From an uncultured Clostridium sp. (GTDB lineage: Bacteria > Bacillota > Clostridia > Clostridiales > Clostridiaceae), in the NCBI GenBank assembly GCA_900548455.1, contig URKQ01000031.1, positions 1 through 41,087 on the forward strand: a stretch of DNA of 41,087 bases, in the 5' to 3' direction. The notes under the pieces are model-generated. The model had not been told where the DNA came from. It worked only from the letters and a program-made list of their open reading frames with translations, and made no database searches. Shown one piece after another: positions 25,463 through 34,133 of the stretch; position 1 is the stretch's first letter, and each line of letters begins with the position of its first letter. The position numbers and the translations under genes are program-made.

Positions 25463-27460
25463 ATGAAAAAAGTAAATAGGGATAATATGAGGCTTTTATT
25501 AAATAATAAGGTTTTTGTTATTATTGTTGTTGTATTGTCATTAATTTTATGTTTTAATAAGCATTTTTTTATAGCCATAGGTATTCTTTATATTATGTTG
25601 TTTACTAAAGAATATGTTATATTGCTTTATCAAAAAGACCAAAAAGAAAGAGATGAATATATTCGTGGGTTAAATTTAAAGGTTAATCCAGAAAAAAAGA
25701 ATATACTTTCAGAGATTTATATACCTATTATGTATTTATCACTAGATGGAAAAGTAATATGGTGCAATGATAGATTGTATTTTGATTTAGAATATAAAGA
25801 GTTAGTAGGAAAAAATATAAAAGAAATTTCAACAGAAATTAATATAAAATCTATAATTGAAGGTAAAAGAAATTGCTTTAGAAATATAAAAATAAAAAAT
25901 AAAATTTATGATATACATACTAATTATATTAAAGATTCAAACTTGGTTGAGTCAAAAAATATAATGGTACTTACTTTTGTAGACATAACTGAAAAAATTA
26001 ATTTAATAAGTGAAATAAATAATATAAAAGAAAGCATTATGCTAATAGAGGTTGATAATTTAGATGATGTTATAAAAACCACAGATGAGGAATTAAGGCC
26101 TCAGATTGTTGCGGATATAGAAAGAATGGTTAATAATTATGCAAACAGTCTTGAAGCAATGATAAAAAAATATTCTTCCAGTAAATATATAGTATCAGTA
26201 AAGGATACTAAAATTGAACAGGAAATGAGTAAGAAGTTTAGTATACTAGATAGTATAAGAGAAATTAATTGTGGTAATAAATTAACCGTAACATTAAGTA
26301 TAGGTGTAGGAAGAGGTGGAAAAACTCCAGCTCAAAATTTAGAGTTTGCAACAAGTGCAAAAGACCTAGCTTTAGGAAGAGGCGGTGATCAATGCGTTGT
26401 TAAAAATTTTGAAAAAATATCATTCTATGGTGGAAAGGCTAAGGAAGTAGAAAAGAGAACTAAAGTTAGAGCTAGAGTAATTGGGCATGCATTACTTGAG
26501 TTAATTAATGAAAGTAGTAATATATTTATTATGGGACATCATAATCCAGATATGGATTGTCTAGGATCTGCAGTTGGTATGTATAGTATAATAAAAGATA
26601 TTGGTAAGGAGTGTTATATAGTTTTAGATGAGCCACATAACGCTGTCAATAATATGATATTAAAGCTTAATGAAACTGGCAATTACAATCATGCATTCAT
26701 AAAATCTCAGGATATAAAAAATATAAAAAATGAGAAGAGTCTACTTATATTAGTAGATGTTCAAAATGAAAGTTATGTATTATCAAATGAAGTTGTAAAA
26801 AGCGTTGATAGATTAGTAATTATTGACCACCATAGAAAAACCAAAGATTTTATTCAAGGCTCAATACTTAGTTATGTTGAAACTTATGCATCATCTACGT
26901 CAGAATTAGTTACTGAATTAATTCAATACATGGTAGATAAGCCTAATTTAAAAGAGGAAGAAGCTGTAGCTTTATTGTCTGGAATATGCTTAGACACAAA
27001 AAACTTCTGCTTTAAAACAGGAGTAAGGACCTTTGAGGCAGCTGCTTTTTTAAGAAGATTAGGAGCAGATACAGTTGATGTAAAGAAAATTTTCAGTGAA
27101 GAGTTAGATGTTTATATAACACGAGCTGAGATAATTAGAACAGCTGTTGTGAATAATGGTGTAGCTATAGCAAAATGTCCACCTAATATTAATAATTTAG
27201 TTCTTACTGCCCAAGCTGCAGATGAATTACTAAACATAATAGGGATAAAGGCTTCTTTTGTTATATCAAAATTAGATGAAGGGGTATATATCAGTGGCAG
27301 ATCTTTAGGAGATATAAATGTTCAAGTTATTCTTGAGGATTTAGGAGGAGGAGGCCATTTTACAATGGCTGGAGCAAAGATGAAAAATACTTCTATAGAT
27401 CAGGCTGAAATATTGTTAAACCAATCAATAGAAAATTACTTAAGGAAGGGTGACGAATAA
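25463..27460 (+). CDS. gdpP: Cyclic-di-AMP phosphodiesterase GdpP
   Basis: It degrades c-di-AMP, which controls potassium, osmolyte and cell-wall homeostasis. The 665-residue product has two N-terminal transmembrane helices (about 14-50), a PAS-type domain (about 85-170), a degenerate GGDEF domain (about 190-310) and the DHH/DHHA1 phosphodiesterase. Key motifs are GHHNPDMDCLGSA, LVDVQNE, IIDHHRKT and GGGGHFTMAGA near the C-terminus. The GGDEF signature itself is not conserved, as in known GdpP. Its stop overlaps the rplI ATG by one base. Confidence 0.95.
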   Translation: MKKVNRDNMRLLLNNKVFVIIVVVLSLILCFNKHFFIAIGILYIMLFTKEYVILLYQKDQKERDEYIRGLNLKVNPEKKNILSEIYIPIMYLSLDGKVIWCNDRLYFDLEYKELVGKNIKEISTEINIKSIIEGKRNCFRNIKIKNKIYDIHTNYIKDSNLVESKNIMVLTFVDITEKINLISEINNIKESIMLIEVDNLDDVIKTTDEELRPQIVADIERMVNNYANSLEAMIKKYSSSKYIVSVKDTKIEQEMSKKFSILDSIREINCGNKLTVTLSIGVGRGGKTPAQNLEFATSAKDLALGRGGDQCVVKNFEKISFYGGKAKEVEKRTKVRARVIGHALLELINESSNIFIMGHHNPDMDCLGSAVGMYSIIKDIGKECYIVLDEPHNAVNNMILKLNETGNYNHAFIKSQDIKNIKNEKSLLILVDVQNESYVLSNEVVKSVDRLVIIDHHRKTKDFIQGSILSYVETYASSTSELVTELIQYMVDKPNLKEEEAVALLSGICLDTKNFCFKTGVRTFEAAAFLRRLGADTVDVKKIFSEELDVYITRAEIIRTAVVNNGVAIAKCPPNINNLVLTAQAADELLNIIGIKASFVISKLDEGVYISGRSLGDINVQVILEDLGGGGHFTMAGAKMKNTSIDQAEILLNQSIENYLRKGDE

Positions 27461-27897
27461 TGAAAGTTATTTTATTACAAGATGTTAAAGCATTAGGAAA
27501 AAAAGGGGAGGTAGTTAATGTATCTGATGGGCATGCGAGAAACTTCTTATTTCCTAAGAAATTAGCACAGGAAGCAAATGATACTAACATGCACATATTA
27601 AATAAAAAAAATGAAGCAGATAGGAAGAAAAAGACTGCAGAGATAGAAGCTGCACAAAAGTTATCAAATGAGTTAAAAGATAAGGAAATAAAAATAGAAG
27701 CAAAAGCTGGTGACAATGGTAAACTTTTTGGAGCAATTACATCAAAAGATATTTCCCAAGAAATGGAAAAACAACTTGGCGTTTCTATAGATAAGAAAAA
27801 AATTGTAATGAATACAATAAAAACTGTAGGAATATATGAAGCTGAAATTAAAGTTTATCCTGAAATATCTACTAAAATAAAGATTATAATACAATAA
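27460..27897 (+). CDS. rplI: 50S ribosomal protein L9
   Basis: The 145-residue product has the L9 N-terminal domain MKVILLQDVKALGKKGEVVNV, with SDGHARNFLFPKKLA, the long connecting helix (60-80) and the C-terminal domain GKLFGAITSKDIS. Translation is coupled to gdpP through the overlapping TAATG. A 75-bp untranslated gap follows before lonC. Confidence 0.97.
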   Translation: MKVILLQDVKALGKKGEVVNVSDGHARNFLFPKKLAQEANDTNMHILNKKNEADRKKKTAEIEAAQKLSNELKDKEIKIEAKAGDNGKLFGAITSKDISQEMEKQLGVSIDKKKIVMNTIKTVGIYEAEIKVYPEISTKIKIIIQ

Positions 27898-27918
27898 AGG
27901 TAAGATAATATGAACTGA

Positions 27919-27975
27919 GGGGAGGAAAGCAAAGGGTAACTAGTATTTTAATTTATTCTTTGCTAATAAATCTTG
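27919..27975 (+). promoter_or_regulatory. Hairpin between Shine-Dalgarno and TTG start of lonC
   Basis: A strong Shine-Dalgarno GGGGAGG (27919-27925) stands about 47 nt from the only reasonable start, TTG at 27973. The interval contains a 12-bp stem (27928-27939 with 27953-27964, two G-U pairs) and a 13-nt loop. When folded, the Shine-Dalgarno and the start are separated by only 10 unpaired nt. An in-frame TAA at 27967-27969 excludes an earlier start. Confidence 0.5.
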
Positions 27976-29850
27976 AATATAAATCAAATTGATAATATTA
28001 TAGATGAAAATGTTTCTATAGAAATTGAAATAGAAGTAATTAGAGACCTAATGTATAAGTTATTAGATGACGGCACTATTAGATCTAGAGCAGTTAAATT
28101 TAGGGTTCAAAAGTATTTAAAAGGAAATGATATCTACAAAAAATTATATGCTATAAATAAGATAATAACAGATGGAAAAGGGTTAGAGGTTCCACCAACT
28201 TCAAATAATATAAAAATAGCATTAGACGATACTAATGCGGAAATAAGTGAACTTTTAGCTAAAAGGTATATTCAGAATAAATTAGATGCTGAAGTTGAAC
28301 AGCATATTATAGAAAAACAAGATAAATACATTGATGATATTAGACTTGGAATAATAAAAAAACAAAGAGGAGGTGAAAACAGCAATACACTAAAAAAACT
28401 AAATGATTTAGAGAAGTTAGATTCTAAAAAACTAAATAAGAATATTATGAGCGTTTTAAGACCTGAAAAACTTAATGAAATTGTTGGACAGGAGAGAGCA
28501 ATTAAATCTTTGATATCTAAGATGGCCTCACCGTATCCCCAGCACATTATATTGTATGGGCCTCCAGGAGTGGGGAAAACCACTGCTGCAAGGTTGGTTT
28601 TAGATGAAGTTAAAAGTCTTAAACATACTCCATATGAAGAAAGTTCAAAGTTCATTGAAGTAGATGGGACAACCTTAAGATGGGATCCAAGAGAAATTTC
28701 TAATCCACTACTGGGGTCAGTACATGATCCTATATACCAAGGTTCAAAACGAGATTTGGCTGAGACTGGTATTCCAGAACCTAAGACAGGATTAGTAACA
28801 GATGCACATGGTGGAGTTCTATTTATTGATGAAATAGGAGAATTAGATGATACACTTCAAAATAAACTTTTAAAAGTGCTAGAGGATAAGAGGGTTGAAT
28901 TTTCATCGTCATATTATGATCCAGATGATGAAAATGTTCCTAAATACATAAAATATTTATTTGATAACGGTGCTCCTGCAGACTTTGTATTGATAGGGGC
29001 AACTACTAGAGAACCAAATGAAATTAACCCAGCCCTTAGATCAAGATGTACTGAAGTATATTTTGAACCGCTGTCAGCTGAAGACATAGAAAAAGTTGTA
29101 TTAAATGCTGGTAAAAAGTTAAATATAAAATTAGAAGAGGGTTTAGCAAAAGAAATAAGTAAATTCACTATAGAAGGAAGAAAGGCAGTAAATATTCTTG
29201 CTGATATCTATGGCTATGTATTACTTAAAAATAGTGATGTTAAAAATATTGTATTAACAGTGGATGATTTTAAAGAAGTTGCAAATAATAATAGACTTAG
29301 ACCATATGAGTGCATAGAAAACTTAGAGGATAAGAAAGTAGGTCAAATCTTTGGTTTAGGTGTAGCTGGTTTTTTAGGGTCAACAATAGAAATAGAGTGT
29401 GCTATTTTTAAAGCCAAGGAAGAAGGAAAGGGTACAATTCGATTTAATGAGACTGCAGGTTCAATGGCGAAGGATTCGGTATTTAATGCTGCATCAGTTA
29501 TAAGAAAGATAACCAATAAAGAAATTAGAGATTATGATATACATGTTAATATTATTGGTGGTGGAAAAATTGATGGACCATCTGCTGGAGCAGCAATAAC
29601 ATTAAGTATAATAAGTGCATTGGAGAACAAACCAATAAGACAAGACATTGCAGTTACAGGAGAGATATCAATACAAGGAAAAATTAAACCAGTAGGTGGA
29701 GTTTTTGAAAAAATTTATGGGGCTAAGAGAAAAGGTATTAAATTAGTTTTAGTTCCAAAGGATAACACTATGGATGTACCTAAAGACATAACTGGTATAG
29801 AAGTAAAAACTGTTTCAACAATTGAAGAATTAATAGATATTGTTTTTTAA
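27973..29850 (+). CDS. lonC: Lon-family ATP-dependent protease LonC
   Basis: The 625-residue product has a helical N-terminal region (1-165, without a typical Lon substrate-binding domain), and an AAA+ ATPase with Walker A GPPGVGKT (about 196-203), Walker B GGVLFIDEIGEL and a sensor segment ATTREPNEINPALRSRC. The C-terminal Lon serine protease has Ser537 in KIDGPSAGAA and Lys580 in VFEKIYGAKRKG. The 43-residue Ser-Lys spacing equals that of E. coli Lon (679/722). It matches the sporulation-associated LonC subfamily (spore_lon_C) and its usual place between rplI and dnaB. It starts with TTG; the start region is odd (see the hairpin entry). Confidence 0.9.
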   Translation: MNINQIDNIIDENVSIEIEIEVIRDLMYKLLDDGTIRSRAVKFRVQKYLKGNDIYKKLYAINKIITDGKGLEVPPTSNNIKIALDDTNAEISELLAKRYIQNKLDAEVEQHIIEKQDKYIDDIRLGIIKKQRGGENSNTLKKLNDLEKLDSKKLNKNIMSVLRPEKLNEIVGQERAIKSLISKMASPYPQHIILYGPPGVGKTTAARLVLDEVKSLKHTPYEESSKFIEVDGTTLRWDPREISNPLLGSVHDPIYQGSKRDLAETGIPEPKTGLVTDAHGGVLFIDEIGELDDTLQNKLLKVLEDKRVEFSSSYYDPDDENVPKYIKYLFDNGAPADFVLIGATTREPNEINPALRSRCTEVYFEPLSAEDIEKVVLNAGKKLNIKLEEGLAKEISKFTIEGRKAVNILADIYGYVLLKNSDVKNIVLTVDDFKEVANNNRLRPYECIENLEDKKVGQIFGLGVAGFLGSTIEIECAIFKAKEEGKGTIRFNETAGSMAKDSVFNAASVIRKITNKEIRDYDIHVNIIGGGKIDGPSAGAAITLSIISALENKPIRQDIAVTGEISIQGKIKPVGGVFEKIYGAKRKGIKLVLVPKDNTMDVPKDITGIEVKTVSTIEELIDIVF

Positions 29851-29856
29851 CAATTT

Positions 29857-29897
29857 AATAACAGAACCTTGTATGAGTTATGCAAGGTTCTGTTATT
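29857..29897 (+). terminator. Stem-loop between lonC and dnaB
   Basis: A perfect 15-bp stem AATAACAGAACCTTG/CAAGGTTCTGTTATT with an 11-nt loop lies 6 bp after the lonC stop. The T-run is weak (TATTTAT), so it may terminate partially or protect the 3' end of lonC mRNA. Confidence 0.65.
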
Positions 29898-29919
29898 TAT
29901 AAACATTGGAGGATATAAG

Positions 29920-31248
29920 ATGAATGATTCACTTAGAACAATGCCTCAAAATTTAGAGGCAGAGCAGTCAGTTATAGGATCTATGCTTATAGATAAAAAT
30001 GCTATTGCTCAAGTTGCTGAAGTATTAGAGGCAGAGGACTTTTATAGGGATGCTCATAAAATTATGTTTAAGGCTATTAGGGATTTATATAATAAAGATA
30101 TTCCTATAGACATGATTACATTGGTAGACTATTTAAAGTCCAATGATATGTTAGACCAAGTAGGAGGTATAACATATATTACAGAAATAAGTACATCTGT
30201 ACCTTCAACAGCAAACTTGTCTTCATATATTAAGATTGTTGAAGATAAATCTACACTTAGAAGACTGATAAGGAGCTCTACTGAAATAATTGAGGAAAGT
30301 TATAATAAGCAAGATAGTGTTGAATCAGTTCTTGATTCAGCAGAAAAGAAAATTTTCAATATATCAGAGAAGAGAAATACAAGTGATTTTGAGGCAATGA
30401 GTACAGTCCTTGAAAGAGGATTTTTAGAAATAGAAAAGATATTTAATAATAAGGGACAATTAAATGGTGTACCAAGTGGATTTAAGGATTTAGATGCTAA
30501 AACTTCAGGATTCCAAAGTGGAGATATGATTTTGATTGCAGCAAGACCATCTATGGGAAAAACGACGTTTTGTTTAAATATAGCTCAGCATGCAGCTATT
30601 AAAGCAGGGAAAAAGGTTGCTATATTTTCTTTAGAAATGAGTAAAGAGCAGTTAGCGTATAAGTTACTTTGTGCAGAAGCAAATGTTGATATGGTTAAGC
30701 TACGAAATGGAGATTTGGATGATAGGGATTGGGAAAGCATTGCGAGAGCGTCAGGACCACTAGCATCAGCAGGTATATATATTGATGATACTGCAGGTAT
30801 ATCTGTAATGGAAATGAGATCTAAGTGCAGAAGGCTTAAGATGGAGCACGGCATAGATTTAATAGTTATTGACTATCTTCAATTAATGAGTGGTAGTAAT
30901 TCAGAAAATAGACAACAGGAAGTATCAGAGATATCTAGAAGTATTAAAGCCTTGGCAAAAGAAATGAAATGTCCTGTAATAGCATTATCACAGTTATCAA
31001 GAGCACCAGAGCAAAGAGCTGATCATAGACCAATGTTATCTGACTTAAGGGAATCTGGATCTATAGAGCAAGATGCCGATATAGTAATGTTTTTATATAG
31101 AGAATATTATTATAGTAAGGAAAAAGAAGATGAAAATATGGCAGAATGTATAATAGCAAAACATAGAAATGGTGAAGTAGGTACTGTAAACTTAGCGTGG
31201 TTAGGTAAGTACAGTAAGTTTGGAAATCTAGATATCGTTCATCAATAA
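29920..31248 (+). CDS. dnaB: Replicative DNA helicase DnaB
   Basis: The hexameric helicase that unwinds the fork (called DnaC in B. subtilis). The 442-residue product has the N-terminal primase-interacting domain (MPQNLEAEQSVIGSML) and a RecA-like domain. Walker A is ARPSMGKTT (about 208-216), Walker B is LIVIDYLQLM, and SQLSRAPEQR and a C-terminal KHRNGEVGTV arginine-finger region follow. The ATG at 29920 is preceded by GGAGG; an in-frame ATG 17 codons upstream lies in the stem-loop and is rejected. Confidence 0.97.
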   Translation: MNDSLRTMPQNLEAEQSVIGSMLIDKNAIAQVAEVLEAEDFYRDAHKIMFKAIRDLYNKDIPIDMITLVDYLKSNDMLDQVGGITYITEISTSVPSTANLSSYIKIVEDKSTLRRLIRSSTEIIEESYNKQDSVESVLDSAEKKIFNISEKRNTSDFEAMSTVLERGFLEIEKIFNNKGQLNGVPSGFKDLDAKTSGFQSGDMILIAARPSMGKTTFCLNIAQHAAIKAGKKVAIFSLEMSKEQLAYKLLCAEANVDMVKLRNGDLDDRDWESIARASGPLASAGIYIDDTAGISVMEMRSKCRRLKMEHGIDLIVIDYLQLMSGSNSENRQQEVSEISRSIKALAKEMKCPVIALSQLSRAPEQRADHRPMLSDLRESGSIEQDADIVMFLYREYYYSKEKEDENMAECIIAKHRNGEVGTVNLAWLGKYSKFGNLDIVHQ

Positions 31249-31272
31249 TAAATAAAGAAAATTAATAAAGTG

Positions 31273-31322
31273 CATATACAATAAATTAATTACATAAAAA
31301 TATAATAACTATATTGTATATG
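31273..31322. repeat. 11-bp inverted repeat upstream of the TM2 gene
   Basis: CATATACAATA (31273-31283) and TATTGTATATG (31312-31322) are exact inverted copies 28 nt apart, ending next to the GAGGTG ribosome-binding site of the TM2 gene. They could form a hairpin or a regulator site. No T-run follows, so termination is unlikely. Confidence 0.5.
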
Positions 31323-31334
31323 AGGTGAAAATTT

Positions 31335-31583
31335 ATGAATGATAGTAAGGAAATTGTTAGTGAAAAAAGCTGGATAGTAACATTGGTGTTTTGTATTTTT
31401 TTAGGTTTGATAGGTTTTCATAGATTTTATGTTGGTAAGGGTGGCACTGCTATTTTGATGCTTCTTACCTTGGGTGGATTTGGCATTTGGACAGTAGTTG
31501 ATTTAATTACAATTATAATTGATAGTTTTACAGATGATGACGGTAAAATAATCAAAAGAAGGATTGTTATCACAGAAGCTTAA
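31335..31583 (+). CDS. TM2 domain membrane protein
   Basis: A small protein of 82 residues with two transmembrane helices joined by the TM2-domain turn: SWIVTLVFCIFLGLIGFHRFYVGK, then GGTAILMLLTLGGFGIWTVVDLI, with the conserved GFHRFYVGK and the DL near the end. The C-terminal tail is charged (DDDGKIIKRR). TM2 proteins are widespread and mostly uncharacterised. It is 41 bp upstream of the YhaM-like gene. Confidence 0.85.
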   Translation: MNDSKEIVSEKSWIVTLVFCIFLGLIGFHRFYVGKGGTAILMLLTLGGFGIWTVVDLITIIIDSFTDDDGKIIKRRIVITEA

Positions 31584-31623
31584 ATTTATATTAAAGGGCA
31601 ATTTTATTTTAAGGAGAACATAT

Positions 31624-32580
31624 ATGGAATGCAAGAAAATTAATCAATTTTGTAAAGGTGATAAAATAGAAAATTTTTTCCTAGTTAAAACCGTAGAAAC
31701 TAAAATAACTAACAATAGTATAACAAATAAGTATTTAGATTTTACGCTTATTGATAATTCTGGGGAAATAAACGGTAAGTTGTGGGAATGCAATGATGAA
31801 ATTGAACGTAGTATAAGTAATAATATGCTTGTTAAAATTAAGGGTTCAATTAATGAGTATAGAGGAAAATTACAATTGAAAATTGATAAAGTTAGACCAA
31901 TTAATAATGAGGATAATGTAAATGTTGATAACTTTGTTATGTGTGCTCCTTATAAGGCAGATGATATGTTTGAGACTGTGCTAGACTACATAGACAAAAT
32001 AGAAAATAAAGATATAAAATATATAACAGAAGAAATTGTAGGAAATTTAAGCTCTAAATTAATGCATTATCCAGCTGCAAAATCAAATCATCATTCTATA
32101 AAGAGTGGATTGTTGTATCATATGACGACCATGCTAAAGGCAGCAGAAAAAATGTTGGAAATATATACTTTTCTAAATGGTGATTTGCTATACGCAGGTA
32201 TAATACTACATGATATAGCCAAGATTGAAGAAATGGAATCAAGTGAATTAGGAATTGTATCTAAATATAGTGTTGAAGGACAGTTGTTAGGGCATATTAT
32301 TCAAGGTATTACTATGATTGAAGATGCAGGTAAAAGAATAAATGCATCTAAGGAGATTATAATGATACTTCAACATATGGTTTTAACTCATCACTATGAA
32401 CCGGAATATGGAAGCCCTAAAAAGCCAATGATACCAGAAGCTGAAATGCTTCATCATTTAGATGTATTGGATGCTAGGATGTATGATATGAAAAAGGCTA
32501 TAAAAGATATTGAGCCTGGACAATTTTCAGAAAAGATATTTAGTTTAGATGGAATAAATATTTATAAGACAAAAATATAG
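31624..32580 (+). CDS. 3'-5' exoribonuclease YhaM family protein
   Basis: The 318-residue product has an N-terminal OB-fold nucleic-acid-binding domain (YLDFTLIDNSGEINGKLWECND, about residues 35-95) and a C-terminal HD hydrolase domain. Its metal ligands are suggested by HHSIKSGLLYHM, ILHDIAKIEE and HHYEPEYGSPKKP. This architecture is that of YhaM/CBF1 3'-5' exonucleases. The ATG at 31624 follows AAGGAG; a longer in-frame reading upstream overlaps the TM2 gene. A terminator follows. Confidence 0.85.
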   Translation: MECKKINQFCKGDKIENFFLVKTVETKITNNSITNKYLDFTLIDNSGEINGKLWECNDEIERSISNNMLVKIKGSINEYRGKLQLKIDKVRPINNEDNVNVDNFVMCAPYKADDMFETVLDYIDKIENKDIKYITEEIVGNLSSKLMHYPAAKSNHHSIKSGLLYHMTTMLKAAEKMLEIYTFLNGDLLYAGIILHDIAKIEEMESSELGIVSKYSVEGQLLGHIIQGITMIEDAGKRINASKEIIMILQHMVLTHHYEPEYGSPKKPMIPEAEMLHHLDVLDARMYDMKKAIKDIEPGQFSEKIFSLDGINIYKTKI

Positions 32581-32588
32581 TTAAGTTA

Positions 32589-32620
32589 AAAGATAGTATT
32601 TGTTATTTAATACTATCTTT
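32589..32620 (+). terminator. Intrinsic terminator after the YhaM-like gene
   Basis: A perfect 12-bp stem AAAGATAGTATT/AATACTATCTTT with an 8-nt loop, followed by ATTTTT. Confidence 0.85.
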
Positions 32621-32716
32621 ATTTTTACGAAACTTATTTTAAGTTTGTGTAAAAATATTCGTGTTTTTATTGAAAACTTATTATTACTTTGTTAAGATAT
32701 TTAGTGGGTGATTAAA

Positions 32717-34099
32717 ATGAATAAAAAATATGATGTAATAATTGTTGGAGCAGGAGCTAGTGGAGTTTTTGCTGCATATGAATTAACAAACAAAAAAGCT
32801 AATTTAAATGTATTAATGATTGAAAAAGGTAACAAACTAGAAAAAAGGAAATGTCCCATTGATGGTGTAAAAATAAAATCATGTATACACTGTAAATCAT
32901 GCGATATAATGAATGGATATGGTGGGGCAGGAAGTCTTTCTGATGGAAAGTATAACATAACTAATAATTTTGGTGGTGATTTATACAAGTATGTTGGAAA
33001 AGAGAAAGCATTGGAATTAATGTATTACGTAGATAATGTGCTTTGTGATCATGGTGGTAGTGAAGCTAAATTATATTCAACAGTTGATACTAGCATTAAA
33101 ACAGAAGCATTAAAATCTGATTTGCATTTATTAGATGCAAAGGTTAGACATTTAGGAACAGATAGAAATGTTAAAATTCTAAAAAACATATATGATGAAA
33201 TTAAAGATACAATCGAGATGAAATTTAATACAGAAGTTAAAGATATTGAAAAAAATCAACATGGGTTTACTGTAAAAACTTCACAAGATGAATTTGAATG
33301 TAAAGAATTAATTTTAGCAACAGGAAGATCAGGATCAAAATGGATATCTCAGGTTTGTGAAAAGTTAGGAATACAAACAAAGAGTAATAGAGTTGATATA
33401 GGTGTGAGAGTAGAGTTGCCAGCAGCTGTATTTGAACATATAACTGAAAAAGTATATGAGAGTAAAATTGTATATAGAACTAAGGGATATGGAGATTTAG
33501 TTAGAACATTTTGTATGAATCCCCATGGAGAAGTTGTTAACGAAAATACTAATGGTATAGTTACAGTTAATGGACACAGCTATTCAAATCCAGAACTGCA
33601 TACTGAAAATACGAACTTTGCTCTATTAGTTACAAACAATTTAACTGAGCCATTTAAAAATAGTAATGAATATGGTGAATCTATTGCAAGATTAAGTAAT
33701 ATGCTTGGTGGAGGAGTCATTGTTCAAAGATTTGGAGATTTAGTTCAAGGTAGAAGAACCAATGATCATAGAATGGAAAAAAGCTTCACAGTTCCTACGT
33801 TGAAAGCCACACCTGGGGATTTAAGTTTAGTTATTCCTAAGAGACAATTAGATGATATCATTGAAATGATATATGCACTTGATAAGATAGCACCAGGTAC
33901 TGCCAACGAAGATACTTTACTTTATGGAGTGGAAGTTAAATTTTATAATTCAAAAGTTGAAGTTGATGAAAATTTAGAAACTAATGTAAAGAATTTATAT
34001 GTATTAGGCGATGGTTCTGGAGTAACACATTCATTATCTCAAGCATCGGCTAGTGGAGTTTATGTTGCAAGAATATTAATGGATAAGTATAATAAGTAA
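32717..34099 (+). CDS. FAD-dependent dehydrogenase of the COG2509 type
   Basis: The 460-residue flavoprotein has the N-terminal dinucleotide-binding motif DVIIVGAGASGVFAAYEL. A cysteine-rich segment follows (CPIDG, CIHCKSC), then NGYGGAGSLSDGKYN, the signature of the uncharacterised FAD-dependent COG2509 family. A second nucleotide motif is LILATGRSG, and the C-terminal FAD contact is VLGDGSGVTHSLSQASASG. The ATG is preceded by GTGGGTG; an in-frame GTG three codons earlier lies in that site. The four clustered cysteines could bind a metal or Fe-S centre, though this is unproved. It lies 34 bp upstream of purA. Confidence 0.85.
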   Translation: MNKKYDVIIVGAGASGVFAAYELTNKKANLNVLMIEKGNKLEKRKCPIDGVKIKSCIHCKSCDIMNGYGGAGSLSDGKYNITNNFGGDLYKYVGKEKALELMYYVDNVLCDHGGSEAKLYSTVDTSIKTEALKSDLHLLDAKVRHLGTDRNVKILKNIYDEIKDTIEMKFNTEVKDIEKNQHGFTVKTSQDEFECKELILATGRSGSKWISQVCEKLGIQTKSNRVDIGVRVELPAAVFEHITEKVYESKIVYRTKGYGDLVRTFCMNPHGEVVNENTNGIVTVNGHSYSNPELHTENTNFALLVTNNLTEPFKNSNEYGESIARLSNMLGGGVIVQRFGDLVQGRRTNDHRMEKSFTVPTLKATPGDLSLVIPKRQLDDIIEMIYALDKIAPGTANEDTLLYGVEVKFYNSKVEVDENLETNVKNLYVLGDGSGVTHSLSQASASGVYVARILMDKYNK

Positions 34100-34133
34100 A
34101 TAAAATTTTTAACTAAGGAAAGAGAGGAATATT

